Shown: positions 10,995-20,406, counted from the stretch's first letter. The stretch: DNA of 28,645 bases from Lingula anatina (GCF_001039355.2 NW_019773864.1:1-28645); one strand, 5' to 3'. The notes: a model not told the origin generated them from the letters alone. Program-made: numbers and translations.

Positions 10995-11038
10995 AGTTTG
11001 ATCGTCTTGACATTGAAAAAAGAACTTTATGTATACAT
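10995..11038 (+). pseudogene. degenerate copy of the EF-hand-like exon at 12676
   Basis: CAGTTTGATCGTCTTGACATTGAAAAAAGAACT here matches CAGTTTGATCGTCTGGATCCTGAAAAAGAACT at 12682-12713, with the same CAGAATG start. A one-base insertion after AATG and the loss of the later NFSEF-coding part break the frame, so this looks like a dead duplicate. Short match, so homology is likely but not certain. Confidence 0.35.
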
Positions 11039-11166
11039 GTACTCCATCCTTTCAAAGTCTCATTCATAACAAGAGAGAAGGAAATAAAGAATCTTGGTTG
11101 TTCGAAATTTTGCCAAACAATGTCGCTTTTGAGCAAATATGTTCATTAGCTTGGTTGTTGGATATA

Positions 11167-11384
11167 CATGAAATTCTCAAACACAAGCCTCAATTTTTTT
11201 TCATACCGTTAGCTTACTGCCAACCTGGTCGAAGGCCTTCATCAAACTGACGTGAGAAGTTGTTCACACTCACTGACCGCTAGATGGTATAGCGGTATAG
11301 TCAGTCTGATGAAGGCCTTCGACCAGGTTGGCCGAAAGCTAACGGTATGAAAAAAAATTGAGGCTTGTTTTTGAGAATTTCATG
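11167..11384. repeat. long foldback inverted repeat (85-bp arms)
   Basis: Left arm 11167-11251 and right arm 11300-11384 are near-perfect reverse complements. Both carry the CTCAATTTTTTTTCATACCG segment and the CCTGGTCGAAGGCCTTCATC segment or their complements. The 48-nt loop holds a smaller hairpin (ACCGCTA...TAGCGGT, about 11276-11297). The arms differ mainly at GCTTACTGCC versus GGCCGAAAGC and at a base in GTTTTTGAG. A single hairpin or foldback transposon relic is likely. Confidence 0.85.
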
Positions 11385-11415
11385 AATGTCGTTTTTATAA
11401 TATAACCCCACTATC

Positions 11416-12326
11416 CAGGGTCATTTCCAGGATTATTTGAAGGGGGGGGGGGGGGGGGGCAGATGCGAAGCCGGCCCCCCCCCCCCCCCCCCNNNNNNNN
11501 NNNNNNNNNNNNNNNNNNNNNNNNNNNNNNNNNNNNNNNNNNNNNNNNNNNNNNNNNNNNNNNNNNNNNNNNNNNNNNNNNNNNNNNNNNNNNNNNNNNN
11601 NNNNNNNNNNNNNNNNNNNNNNNNNNNNNNNNNNNNNNNNNNNNNNNNNNNNNNNNNNNNNNNNNNNNNNNNNNNNNNNNNNNNNNNNNNNNNNNNNNNN
11701 NNNNNNNNNNNNNNNNNNNNNNNNNNNNNNNNNNNNNNNNNNNNNNNNNNNNNNNNNNNNNNNNNNNNNNNNNNNNNNNNNNNNNNNNNNNNNNNNNNNN
11801 NNNNNNNNNNNNNNNNNNNNNNNNNNNNNNNNNNNNNNNNNNNNNNNNNNNNNNNNNNNNNNNNNNNNNNNNNNNNNNNNNNNNNNNNNNNNNNNNNNNN
11901 NNNNNNNNNNNNNNNNNNNNNNNNNNNNNNNNNNNNNNNNNNNNNNNNNNNNNNNNNNNNNNNNNNNNNNNNNNNNNNNNNNNNNNNNNNNNNNNNNNNN
12001 NNNNNNNNNNNNNNNNNNNNNNNNNNNNNNNNNNNNNNNNNNNNNNNNNNNNNNNNNNNNNNNNNNNNNNNNNNNNNNNNNNNNNNNNNNNNNNNNNNNN
12101 NNNNNNNNNNNNNNNNNNNNNNTGGTGCGGGGGGGGGGGGGGGGGTGCAGATGCGAAGCCGGCCCTCCCCCCCCCCTCCCTTGGTATTTAAGAGGGCAAA
12201 CGGTGTCATTTGGTAAGGTTTAGACTTGATTCATCTATTCAAAATTCAAATTTCAAGAGGGACCCAGGAATGGAAGGAGGAGGGGGGGTCAGCTCCCCCC
12301 CCCACTCCCCTCTAGATCCGCCACTG
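11416..12326. mobile_element. GGCGGATC-type transposon relic containing the assembly gap
   Basis: The flanks of the gap share GGGGG(T)GCAGATGCGAAGCCGG on both sides (about 11447-11475 and 12131-12162) and the right end reads TCTAGATCCGCCACTG. This resembles the ends of the short elements at 14884 and about 19168 (CAGTGGCGGATCC; ATCCTGGATTCGCCCCTG). The left boundary is uncertain (CAGGGTCATTTCCAGGATT at 11416). Long G and C homopolymers on either side of the gap probably caused the assembly break. Confidence 0.5.
11493..12122. other. assembly gap (630 N)
   Basis: Unresolved bases, so open frames running through them are artefacts. The nearly identical sequence flanking the gap means the true gap length, or even whether the two sides are distinct copies, is uncertain. 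Confidence 0.99.
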
Positions 12327-12675
12327 CCATTATCCTATTCATTTTAACACTGTAACAAATTGTTGCCTGTATTCAATGCTATGACCTAAGGGATGGGATA
12401 TAAATTTATGTATCAAATATTCACTACGACTCATCATCCTAAAAAAATAATAATTCACTACGACTCATCATCTGGCGATGAGACATCAAAAGTTATTATA
12501 TACAAACAATTTTGCACAAATTTCGTTTGTAGGGTTGCATATAGACCCCCCCCCCCCCCCAAGATGTCAAATATTCAATAACACCCGTCGTCCTAAATAT
12601 TATATGTTTAGCATGACCAATTATTTGCAAACAATGTTACTTAGCTTGGCCAATTACTTAGTGGTTGCCATACAG

Positions 12676-12748
12676 AATGAACAGTTTGATCGTCTGGATC
12701 CTGAAAAAGAACTTCAAGTGAACTTCAGTGAATTCCAGTGGACATGCA
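12676..12748 (+). CDS. possible internal exon encoding an EF-hand-like segment
   Basis: An ATACAG acceptor (12670-12675) and a consensus GTAAGT donor (12749-12754) bracket 73 nt whose open frame reads NEQFDRLDPEKELQVNFSEF and continues QWTC. The LDPEKELQVNFSEF part has the spacing of an EF-hand calcium loop: D at 1, E at 3, E at 5, Q at 7, V at 8, E at 12, then F. The usual Gly at position 6 is Leu. Such ends are familiar from S100/calmodulin-like proteins, but one degenerate loop is weak evidence. No partner exon was found in the window; the polypyrimidine tract is poor. A broken copy lies at 10995-11038, which favours a duplicated gene fragment. Confidence 0.35.
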
Positions 12749-12759
12749 GTAAGTAAATA

Positions 12760-13600
12760 CAAAATATGTCAGTATAACAAAAAGATGTATTCTGTTTCTT
12801 CTTCAAATGTCAAGCAACACATGGTCGAATAACTGTTCCTGAAAGCGAATCTTGCCCTGTCAGTTTTTGTTCCATTGAATTTAAATAAGTATGATTTTTA
12901 TTTCAGACTCGTCTTTTTTTTTCTGTCACCCCTGTCATAAAAACGTCTGAGCAGTTCCTGTTCAAAATAAATAACAATAAAAATTTTATGGTAGAATACT
13001 TTTTGTAAAAGTATTTTCTTATTAAATCTTTCTTACATTGGTAATTATTTGCCCATTTTGCTTAATAATGACTCGACGTTCAAAGCTTCAGTGATAGGGA
13101 TCTAGCTTACGCTGTCTCTAAAGCCTTTAGGTCCCAACTACGTTTTGGGCGCACGGTTTTTTAGGTTCCTTGCGTCCGGCTAGGACGTACATGTAGCTAG
13201 ATCGCAGGGAAGGAATCAAGTAATTGGTGAAAAGTTTCTACGTGCTGTTTGCCTCCTCCAAAAGTCGCACGATGGACGTGCTACCCACGCACGAACTCCC
13301 ACGTTTTCCCCATTCTTTTTCTTTTTCTTGTTTTTTTTTTTTTTTTTTTTTTTTTGGCCGTAGAGCACACGTGCGTTTGGTTGAGACTTAGGCTTAAGTT
13401 GTCCCGAAAAAAACTACGTCATGCCTTCTTTCAGCACAATCACGTTCAGCGTCACTGAATTCATTTCTAAAAATGGAATTATTGCGCATGCCTTGGGAAC
13501 TTTGACATTTCCAGGGCTACAAAATTGAGAGTTGGGCGTTTTCGCCTCCAGTTGGCGCGTTACCGTTGAAAAGACCCCTGCTATCCCGTGGCCACGCTGA
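12760..13600. other. spacer upstream of the peptide gene
   Basis: No gene supported. It holds a T-run at 13330-13355. The last 100 bp before the ATG at 13609 is less AT-rich (GCGTTTTCGCCTCCAGTTGGCGCG near 13537-13560) and would contain the promoter and 5' UTR of the peptide gene; I see no clear TATA box. Confidence 0.5.
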
Positions 13601-13608
13601 CACTCACT

Positions 13609-14697
13609 ATGAACAAGCTGAAGTGGTTCGCAGTGCTCTTAGGCATCATGCTTCTAGTGGAGATGTTTGATGAATCGGAAGGTAAGAATAACATTATGAG
13701 AGCTAAAAGGAGAGATAATTTCATCTTGGTTTTGTTCCACAGTTTTTACCGAGTTTCGATCCTTCACAAAACTGCCAAACATCTTAAGTGCCTAGTTCCG
13801 TCAGAAAAAAAAAAGAAAGAAAAAAAGATTTAATTGAAATAATTAAAATGAAACTTAAAAATTATGACAAACAGCAGTAAGGACATGGTGATATCTAAAG
13901 AGAGCATCTGCATGTTACCACAGAGAAAAATTATTGTTAATTCCACTTTTAGGTATTTTCTGGCATGCCCGCCGCCGCCGCCGCCACTGCAGCCGCCGCC
14001 GCCGCCGTCGCGGCCATGGTACCACCCACATTCACGTCCATGGCGATAGCAATGAGCTGGAAGACGGCCAGGAGACGGGTGAGGGGGCCAGCGACGAGGT
14101 AAGAAAATTCACACGGAGCATTATTGGACCAATACTAAACCGTATTTTTGGTTGATTGAATCAGTGAGATCATCAGCAGAGCTATAATTGAAGCTTTTTA
14201 GTGGATTTATTATTATTTTTATAATAATGAAATGACTATTTAAAAACCTGTAATGTTAGAATAAATACAGCGTACATACTGGCCTATCAAAGTTAATTGT
14301 TTTTATCCTGGTTGGGTGCAATTTTTTTAAAAGATCTTGCAATGAAATTTTATAATTACTAGGGCTTTTACAGTCTGCAGATTTTTCATTTCATGCCATA
14401 TCAAATATTATCTTTTATAAAAATATATCAAAATATCAATGTTTAAAATATTTATGCACCACAGTCTATCATTGCAATGTTAACTTTTTAAATTATTTTG
14501 GAGATGGAACGTTCGGGTAGAAATGTTCTTTATTTCATGTAAGAACTGCAGCAGTAGCATTATTCACAATGTAAAAGCTATTATCCTGGCAAATGTTTTC
14601 GGCATTACAGCTCCTTCAACAGTTGTTACGAACTGAGGCTGACAACGATGACAACGATGACGACGATGAGGATGAGGAAGAGGATGATGACGAATGA
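13609..14697 (+). CDS. predicted secreted cationic peptide precursor (101 aa, three exons)
   Basis: Join 13609-13681, 13953-14098, 14611-14697. Donors GTAAGA follow exons 1 and 2, the acceptors are TTTTAG and TTACAG, and the phases (1, then 0) fit. Residues 1-25 begin MNKLKWFAVLLGIMLLVEMF and form a signal peptide. Residues 26-55 are strongly basic: IFWHARRRRRHCS, then six Arg, then a His/Gly stretch GHGTTHIHVHG. Residues about 56-73 are mildly acidic (ELEDGQETGEGASDE). The last 28 residues start LLQQLLRTEA and then are almost pure Asp/Glu/Asn to the stop. Signal, cationic core and anionic tail is the plan of several invertebrate antimicrobial-peptide precursors, including Arg-rich linear mussel peptides (myticalins); this is resemblance of layout only. 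A His-rich metal-binding or other secreted peptide is possible. The single Cys rules out a disulfide-rich fold. The Arg block comes from CGC triplet repeats, so its length may vary between alleles. Confidence 0.7.
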
Positions 14698-14883
14698 ATA
14701 AGTCAACCCATATTTTAAGAAAGCCTTGAGAGAGAGAGAGAGAGAACACAGAGACAAAATTTCAAGTGCACATATCAATTCACAATCTTAGTGGGGAATG
14801 TTCAAATTTACCAGTTTAGTACCTAATTCAGAACATGTACATGTAGACTACTGCGGATATTTCCATATTACCTAACACCCATT

Positions 14884-15038
14884 CAGTGGCGGATCCAGAC
14901 ATATTTTCTGACAGTCTTCCAAATTATCTGTGCGCCATCCCCCATTTCTGACCGTCTTCCGACAGAAAAAATAGATACCCGTCTATGTAAACTTGAAAAT
15001 CTGACCGTCTTCCGGAAGACGACCTAAATCCGCCCCTG
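14884..15038. mobile_element. short non-autonomous DNA element (155 bp)
   Basis: Ends CAGTGGCGGATCCAGAC and GACCTAAATCCGCCCCTG form imperfect terminal inverted repeats. It is flanked by the 5-bp direct repeat CCATT (14879-14883 and 15039-15043). The interior repeats GACAGTCTTCC/GACCGTCTTCCGACAG. No coding capacity; the class is uncertain (hAT-like ends but a 5-bp duplication). Confidence 0.6.
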
Positions 15039-15149
15039 CCATTATCCAACACAAGCAAGGCTTTCTGAATAAGTTTGAGTGACCCGGATTCTGAGAACAA
15101 CCATAGTAGATAACGCATGCGCACACGGACATATGCAGACAAAGACAGA

Positions 15150-15152
<3 letters not shown>

Positions 15153-15228
<76 letters not shown>
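15153..15228. repeat. (AT)38 microsatellite
   Basis: Uninterrupted AT dinucleotides. It produces spurious Tyr-Ile ORFs on the plus strand. Confidence 0.95.
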
Positions 15229-15231
<3 letters not shown>

Positions 15232-15628
15232 GACGTTTTGTTTTTTCTCTCTGTTATTCGATTTACCTTTCGACTGTTGTATTTTTAAAGTTTCAAATTG
15301 TTGATATAGTTATGGTTAGATTCTTAGAATAAATCTCAAATCGCAGATTGGACTTATATCTGAAATTACATAACTCTCGGAGTTATTTTGATTGTTTTCT
15401 TACGCTTTCGCTGATGTCATGAGGAAAACATATAGGCGGGAATATTTTGCACTTCATACTCTTTTCCCTTCTCACAATATGTATGAATACCAAGTGACTT
15501 CCTGTATGAATTAAAATGATGAAGAGTTATACTTGTTTGCGGTGTATTTATTTTGCAATGTGAAACTGTCCTGAAATATTTACGATTGCAACAAACACAT
15601 GGTATACGTGGCGGACGATAGAGTCGTG

Positions 15629-15720
15629 ACAAAAAAAATAAATAAATAAAAAAAATAATAAATAATAAATAAATAAATAAAAATAAAATAAAATAAATAA
15701 TAAAAATAAAAATAAAAATC
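15629..15720. repeat. AAATA-type A-rich tract
   Basis: About 90 bp of AAATA/AAAAT units with no other base until TCGG. It could be a decayed retroposon tail. Confidence 0.8.
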
Positions 15721-16476
15721 GGTTTGACCTTCCAAATTCTTCACGAACTCTAGGCAATATTATTAACAATCTTTCTTCGCGGTTTTGTGCCTAAAACATA
15801 AATATCATTTTGAATTATGTTACGAATATAATTCTTCAAAAGGGAAAAGTATTAACCATTCTTTATTAAGTTCGGTGCTTAGTTCAGTCACCGTTAAATT
15901 TATGCTCCCAAAAGTATACTCCATCGGCATATTTATTATGGGCAAATAATTCATAACAGGCCGTAATCTGAAGCATGTGAGGCATTTGTTTCGGTGATTT
16001 TGTATCGCTAAGCGCGGTGAGTTTTTTTTGGGAAGGAACTTATGTATACCGGCGGCAAAATACTTTTTAAAATATTTTTTCGCCCACTCTCCCGACAACA
16101 AGCGACACAGATAACAGCATACAACACATGATATAGGTTTGTATCGATAAACATCTAAAAAAAAAAAAGGTGCTTATTGTTTTGAATCCCATTATTCACT
16201 CAAACCCAAACCGGTTACCATGGTTACTGCAGAAGTTGTTATCTAAATTTAACTCACTGCAATGCCAAACTGGTATAATTGCACGGTTAAAGTTAAATTG
16301 GATTTGACTTAATGATAGAATAAAACTGCATGCTCAAAATACAACATTTTCTAGAATTGGGAACAAGGCCCCATTTTATGTGTCGGGACTCAATGTGTGA
16401 GGAGAGACACTGACAGACAAATGATACAGCTTAAGTGACAATATATTGCGCCAGGTATGACAAAGTAATGATTGTG
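15721..16476. other. spacer, no gene seen
   Basis: AT-rich, with short overlapping open frames without motifs. It forms the left border of the tRNA-Gln unit array; recognisable unit sequence begins near 16477 (GTTCCTGACTT...GAGCAGGAGCGAGTTG). Confidence 0.5.
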
Positions 16477-16582
16477 TTCCTGACTTCGGATATGAGAGGG
16501 TTGAGCAGCAATTAATGAGCAGGAGCGAGTTGTAATCGCATCCTTACCAGAATATCATGGTATATATGAGCGCGTGTGTGTG

Positions 16583-16585
<3 letters not shown>

Positions 16586-16632
<47 letters not shown>
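16586..16632. repeat. (GA)n microsatellite
   Basis: Pure GA run following a short GT run; the same GT/GA pair recurs at 19951-19976 in another unit. Confidence 0.95.
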
Positions 16633-16635
<3 letters not shown>

Positions 16636-16820
16636 ATGCGGAGTCTTCATAAAATTTCATTTTCCTCAGACATACTATTAGCCACTTTTGGGACAAACCA
16701 TTCTGATTAAACAGACATAAAACACTTGCTAGAGAGAAGGTGCTGGGGCAGTGTGAAAACAAGCGAATTGTGGGTGCAAAATACGCGCCGCATATAATTT
16801 TGTATTATCTCAAAGATAAT

Positions 16821-17032
16821 CGTCAAATGCATTAAATTATGGTTATTTTCAGATTATAACCTAAATTTCGCCCATCCCGACCTTAATTTGTAACTATCTC
16901 TTTGTAGGCAGCATATGTCTTTATTCTGTCGTCAAATGCATTAAATTATGGTTATTTTCAGATTATAAACTAAATTTCCCCCTTCCCGACCTTAATTTGT
17001 AACTATCTCTTTGTAGGCAGCATATGTCTTTA

Positions 17033-17038
<6 letters not shown>
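16821..17038. repeat. 109-bp tandem duplication
   Basis: 16821-16929 (from CGTCAAATGCATTAAATTAT to TATTCTGT) is repeated almost exactly at 16930-17038, with a few differences (ATAACC/ATAAAC, TCGCCCAT/TCCCCCTT). The near identity marks a recent event. A diverged single copy is near 23585-23715. Confidence 0.9.
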
Positions 17039-17073
<35 letters not shown>

Positions 17074-17185
17074 TGTTCTGTTCAGCAATACATTTTAATG
17101 CATTGGCGTAGCATTCAAGATCAAACGATATGAAACAGCTGTCTTTTCTCCCTGTCAATATAATGATACAGTAATTCACATAAGC

Positions 17186-17257
17186 GGTTCTATGGTGTAA
17201 TGGTTAGCACTCTGGACTTTGAATCCAGCGATCCGAGTTCAAATCTCGGTAGAACCT
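17186..17257 (+). tRNA. tRNA-Gln (anticodon TTG)
   Basis: Full 72-nt cloverleaf with anticodon TTG at 17219-17221, loop CTTTGAA, T-loop TTCAAAT and the GGTTAG D-loop typical of the array. TTTT terminator at 17269-17272. The upstream flank TCAATATAATGATACAG is a version of the TTATAATGATATA block found before several array tRNAs. A kinase first-exon copy follows 400 bp downstream on the other strand. Confidence 0.96.
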
Positions 17258-17585
17258 TTCATCCTTACTTTTGAAACAATTGGAGAAGTAGAATTGTCGT
17301 TCAACGTTGCCATACTGATGAAAAAGCGGCCAATATATATAACTGGGTATGGGTATCTTTTGTGTGTTATAAAATTGCGGTAAGAAAAATTGCGAATTAA
17401 AAAAAACTATATTTACAAACTTAATTTTATCTAAATCACTAAATGAAAGCCGCACATTAGTTTGATACATCTGTCAAGCAAATAATTTAAAATTGTAACA
17501 CAATAGTTCGACAAACTGAAATAAATACTTGCAATTTTTTAAAACTCATGAGGTAACATTTTATGCAATTCACCATAATACAAGG

Positions 17586-17595
<10 letters not shown>

Positions 17596-17628
<33 letters not shown>
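17596..17628. repeat. (GA)n microsatellite beside first-exon copy
   Basis: GA run joined to a short CA run (17584-17596), in the position equivalent to the CA tract of kinase intron 1. Confidence 0.9.
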
Positions 17629-17633
<5 letters not shown>

Positions 17634-17656
17634 CTCAAGAAATCGTATAAACTCAC

Positions 17657-17716
17657 CAAATAAGTGGACTTTTTCACCCGAAGATCTAGCGCTTGTAATC
17701 TACACATACAAAACAT
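17657..17716 (-). CDS. duplicated kinase first exon, copy 1 (20 codons, intact)
   Basis: Minus-strand ATG at 17716 opens a 20-codon frame, MFCMCRLQALDLRVKKSTYL, ending at a consensus donor TTG|GTGAGT. The kinase gene's own exon 1 reads MYRINRFQALDFRIKRSTYL. Same length, no indel, same phase-0 donor. Differences include Y/F, I/M, F/L, I/V and R/K, plus synonymous third-base changes, a pattern of past coding constraint. Intron-1-like sequence lies downstream (17395-17656), but no exon 2 follows before the tRNA at 17186. It could be a relic of a duplicated paralog or an alternative first exon; the sequence cannot decide. Confidence 0.5.
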
Positions 17717-17824
17717 TTCTTATTTCTTAACTAATAACAACTTCTCGTGCAATTCACCGTACAGTGTGTAAATATTGAATAATCCAACGTTATGACAACG
17801 GTAATCCCGGTAATCCCGTACTTA

Positions 17825-17832
17825 TGACGTCA
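17825..17832 (-). promoter_or_regulatory. consensus CRE upstream of first-exon copy 1
   Basis: Palindromic TGACGTCA 109 bp upstream of the copy-1 ATG. It is followed further upstream by TCACGTCA (about 17868-17875) and an inverted CCAAT box (ATTGG, 17883-17887). The combination suits CREB/ATF-family and CCAAT-binding factors; binding is inferred. Confidence 0.45.
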
Positions 17833-17910
17833 TATCATTTATATGTTAGATGACGTTTTACGTCGTGTCACGTCATGTAGGGATTGGCTCATTGTTGGGG
17901 TGACGATGGC

Positions 17911-17921
17911 TGTGTGTGTGT

Positions 17922-17964
<43 letters not shown>

Positions 17965-17998
17965 TGTGTGTGTGTGTGAGTGTGACTGTCTGTGTGTG
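17911..17998. repeat. (TG)n microsatellite with interruptions
   Basis: About 88 bp of TG repeats with TA, TC and GA interruptions, ending in the ATATTCAGGGATATG block of the array unit. Confidence 0.95.
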
Positions 17999-18199
17999 TA
18001 ATATTCAGGGATATGTGGTTTTTATTATTAATGATAATATCATATTCGCAGACTGACGATGCGCTGGGTGAAATACATATATACGGCTCATGGCCTATTG
18101 ATTGTTATGGCAGATTAATACATGTATATGTACAGCCCAACTGTCCCTCTCTGTGAGAAAGTAGAAAGTTTCCATTTGATCCGTAACTTTTCAGCAAAG

Positions 18200-18275
18200 C
18201 TTCTGTGGCTCTGTGGTAATTTCGCCGTCTTGGACACAGCTAGACACTTCAAAGTGGGTTCGAATCCTAAGATTT
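18200..18275 (+). repeat. tRNA-like promoter sequence, possible tRNA-derived SINE head or tRNA pseudogene
   Basis: TGGCTCTGTGG (A-box-like) and GGGTTCGAATCCTA (B-box-like) are about 45 nt apart, as in a tRNA gene, but the acceptor and D stems do not pair well. A second, weaker tRNA-like stretch follows at about 18371-18457 (GGCGCAGTCGGTAGCG ... GAATTCAAATC). The pair may be the head and body of an old SINE. No tail or target duplication was found. Confidence 0.35.
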
Positions 18276-18559
18276 CCAATGTTTCTTTTTGATCGAAATA
18301 ATTTCTAAAAATTGCGTTTGATTACTATAAGAGGAAACTCGTACGTAGGAAGTGTGGGTGGATCATTAACGGCGCAGTCGGTAGCGTGCTTGGTTCCAAA
18401 AAAGTACATGAGCAAACAATGGTAACTGCAAGTCACGAATTCAAATCGCAGATGACCCATGTCGCATCACCACAGCAACGAGCTGGACCCGCAAGCGAAA
18501 ACGAATTCAGGCTCCGTGGGTCCCGGCAAATTGCCTTTTGCATAAAAATCCGATATAGT

Positions 18560-19165
18560 TAAGAATTAGTAAACGATTTTGACAACAACTTATTGCTCGT
18601 CATTATCATAAAATCTGCGTCGTCAATTATATATTTTTCTCTTTGCTTTAAAGTCTTTAAAAAGATACTTTGTCGGGGATGGCCATTGATCTCTATCCTT
18701 TACCAACTACGCAACAGATCAAAACTGAACTGAATCAATGCCTTACCCGGCATGGCGTCATGCATGTCAAACTGCTCTTTCATCTAAAAAATGCTTTCTG
18801 CTCGTTGGAATTAACAACAAGAAAAGAATTTGTTTCAAAAGCCACACTGCCGCTGTTGCTTTACAGAATCATGTACTTTATTTCTATGCCCCCCCCCCCT
18901 TTGGCCTTGCTTATCAAGACTGTACATACATTTATACAGTACCCAGGGAAACTCCACTGTGGGCGTTGAAATGGCAAAGACTACTACCAACTAAAATCAC
19001 TCAATTTGTGAACCGTTTTGGCTCTTATCGTGCTCTGTAACGTGACAGGTGAAGTCGAGCGTAAACAAAGTGTAAATCAAAATTTAAATAACAGCATTTG
19101 AAATCATCTAACTAGGAACGTTCCGGGCAGGGTTATAAAACAACGATGTAACTTTCCCAGCATAA
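18560..19165. other. spacer within the array, no gene supported
   Basis: Two overlapping open frames (18670-18969, 18738-19040) lack motifs and cross a C-run at 18890-18899. The sequence does not match other units, so it is either unique DNA or an unrecognised insertion between tRNA 2 and tRNA 3. Confidence 0.45.
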
Positions 19166-19167
19166 CA

Positions 19168-19375
19168 CAATGGCGGATTTAGGGGGGTTCTGAAAAAAAG
19201 ATCACATTAATTTTTTTCAGAATCATATTTGTAAACCGTACCAAGTGGCACAGTTCGCCCTCTAAAATACCAATATTTTCGACCCCTTTATTGGGCCCTG
19301 GACCCCACGCCAAGGGGGGGTCGACTTCGCATCCGCGGACCCCCACCCCCTTCAAAAAATCCTGGATTCGCCCCT
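19168..19375. mobile_element. GGCGGATT-type non-autonomous element
   Basis: Left end ATGGCGGATTTAGGGGGG and right end ATCCTGGATTCGCCCCTG are imperfect inverted repeats. The right part (CGACTTCGCATCCGCGGACC) is the complement of the GCAGATGCGAAGCCGG motif at the assembly gap, so both belong to one family. No clean target duplication. Confidence 0.5.
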
Positions 19376-19512
19376 GTGTGCGTGTGTGAGATAGTGAGTG
19401 AATGTGTTATATTCAGCAATACATGTTAATTGTAGTAGCATTTAAGATCAAACGATATTAAGCAGCGTTTCATTTTCCGTGTGATTATAATGATATATTA
19501 TTGGTTATACGT

Positions 19513-19584
19513 GGTTCTATGGTGTAATGGTTAGCACTCTGGACTCTGAATCCAGCGATCCGAGTTCAAATCTCGGTAGAACCT
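19513..19584 (+). tRNA. tRNA-Gln (anticodon CTG)
   Basis: Full cloverleaf identical to the TTG copies except C at anticodon position 34 (loop CTCTGAA, anticodon 19546-19548), so it reads CAG codons. TTTTT terminator at 19589-19593. The 3' flank (ending GTGTACAAAATCCAT) resembles the flank of the pseudogene at 23128, linking these two units. Confidence 0.96.
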
Positions 19585-19996
19585 GATCTTTTTATTTTTC
19601 CTACTCCACCACCACGGGATATATATATATATATATATACCACTGTGGAACATTATCTAACCATGTGTACAAAATCCATAGGCACGTAAACCACGTAACA
19701 TTGGCCGGTTTGCTCTGCCTCCTTTGTGCGACCATGAAACTGGGCAGGTCGCCGTTGGACGGTCAAAGAACGCACGGTGACCGCTAAGGTCGCACAAAAA
19801 ACATTTATGCATCGCCGAGAACGCCATTGTCGTGTTAAGGAATGAGTTCCTGACTTGGGAAATGGGAGGTTGGAGCAGCAATGAGCAGGAGCGAGTTGCA
19901 ATTGCATGCCTACCAGATTATCATGGTAAAAATGAACCCGCGTGTGGCGTGTGTGTGTATGAGAGAGAGAGAGAGATTTTATGCGGAGTCTTCATA

Positions 19997-20164
19997 CAGG
20001 CCCGTAGCCAGCAATTTCAAAAGGGGGGTTCTTTTTCTGAAAAAGTGGACCTTTTTCCATAAAAACTTTATGTACCTAGATCAAATTTTACCCAGAGTGG
20101 ACCTTTTCCCACCAAAAGGGGCGGTTCTTTCGAACCCCCCGAACCCCCCCTGGCTACGGGCCTG
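19997..20164. mobile_element. short DNA element with CAGGCCCGTAGCCAG ends (168 bp)
   Basis: Terminal inverted repeats CAGGCCCGTAGCCAG and CTGGCTACGGGCCTG are almost perfect and flanked by the 5-bp duplication TCATA (19992-19996, 20165-20169). The interior is an imperfect palindrome (GTGGACCTTTTTCC, GTGGACCTTTTCCC). Non-autonomous; it interrupts an array unit just after TTTATGCGGAGTCT. Confidence 0.8.
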
Positions 20165-20334
20165 TCATATCTCTTTGTAAATATGTCTACATTTGCTCAA
20201 ATGTGTATGTGTTAGTGAATGAGTGTGTTCTATTCAGCAATACATGTTAATTGGCGTAGCATTCAAGATCAAACGATAAAAAGCAGCCGTGCGTCCTTCC
20301 TGTCATTATAATGATATAGCTTTCCGAAATAAGT

Positions 20335-20406
20335 GGTTCTATGGTGTAATGGTTAGCACTCTGGACTTTGAATCCAGCGATCCGAGTTCAAATCTCGGTA
20401 GAACCT
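20335..20406 (+). tRNA. tRNA-Gln (anticodon TTG)
   Basis: Full cloverleaf, same sequence as the copy at 17186. TTTTT terminator at 20411-20415. Preceded by ATTATAATGATATAG about 30 bp upstream, which may act as an upstream Pol III element. Confidence 0.96.

Noticed and set aside
11306-11345. Hammerhead-ribozyme-like core (CTGATGA ... CCGAAA) in the right arm of the foldback
   Set aside because: The central GGCC stem is possible, but no convincing stem I or stem III could be paired around it, and the left arm lacks the GAAA core. Not supported as a ribozyme.
11433-12216. Open frames of about 240-260 codons on both strands
   Set aside because: They run through 630 N and G/C homopolymers, so they are artefacts of the gap.
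15117-15332. Tyr-Ile repeat protein
   Set aside because: Translation of the (AT)38 microsatellite.
18670-19040. Two overlapping frames of about 100 codons
   Set aside because: They overlap in different frames, cross a C homopolymer, and show no recognisable protein.
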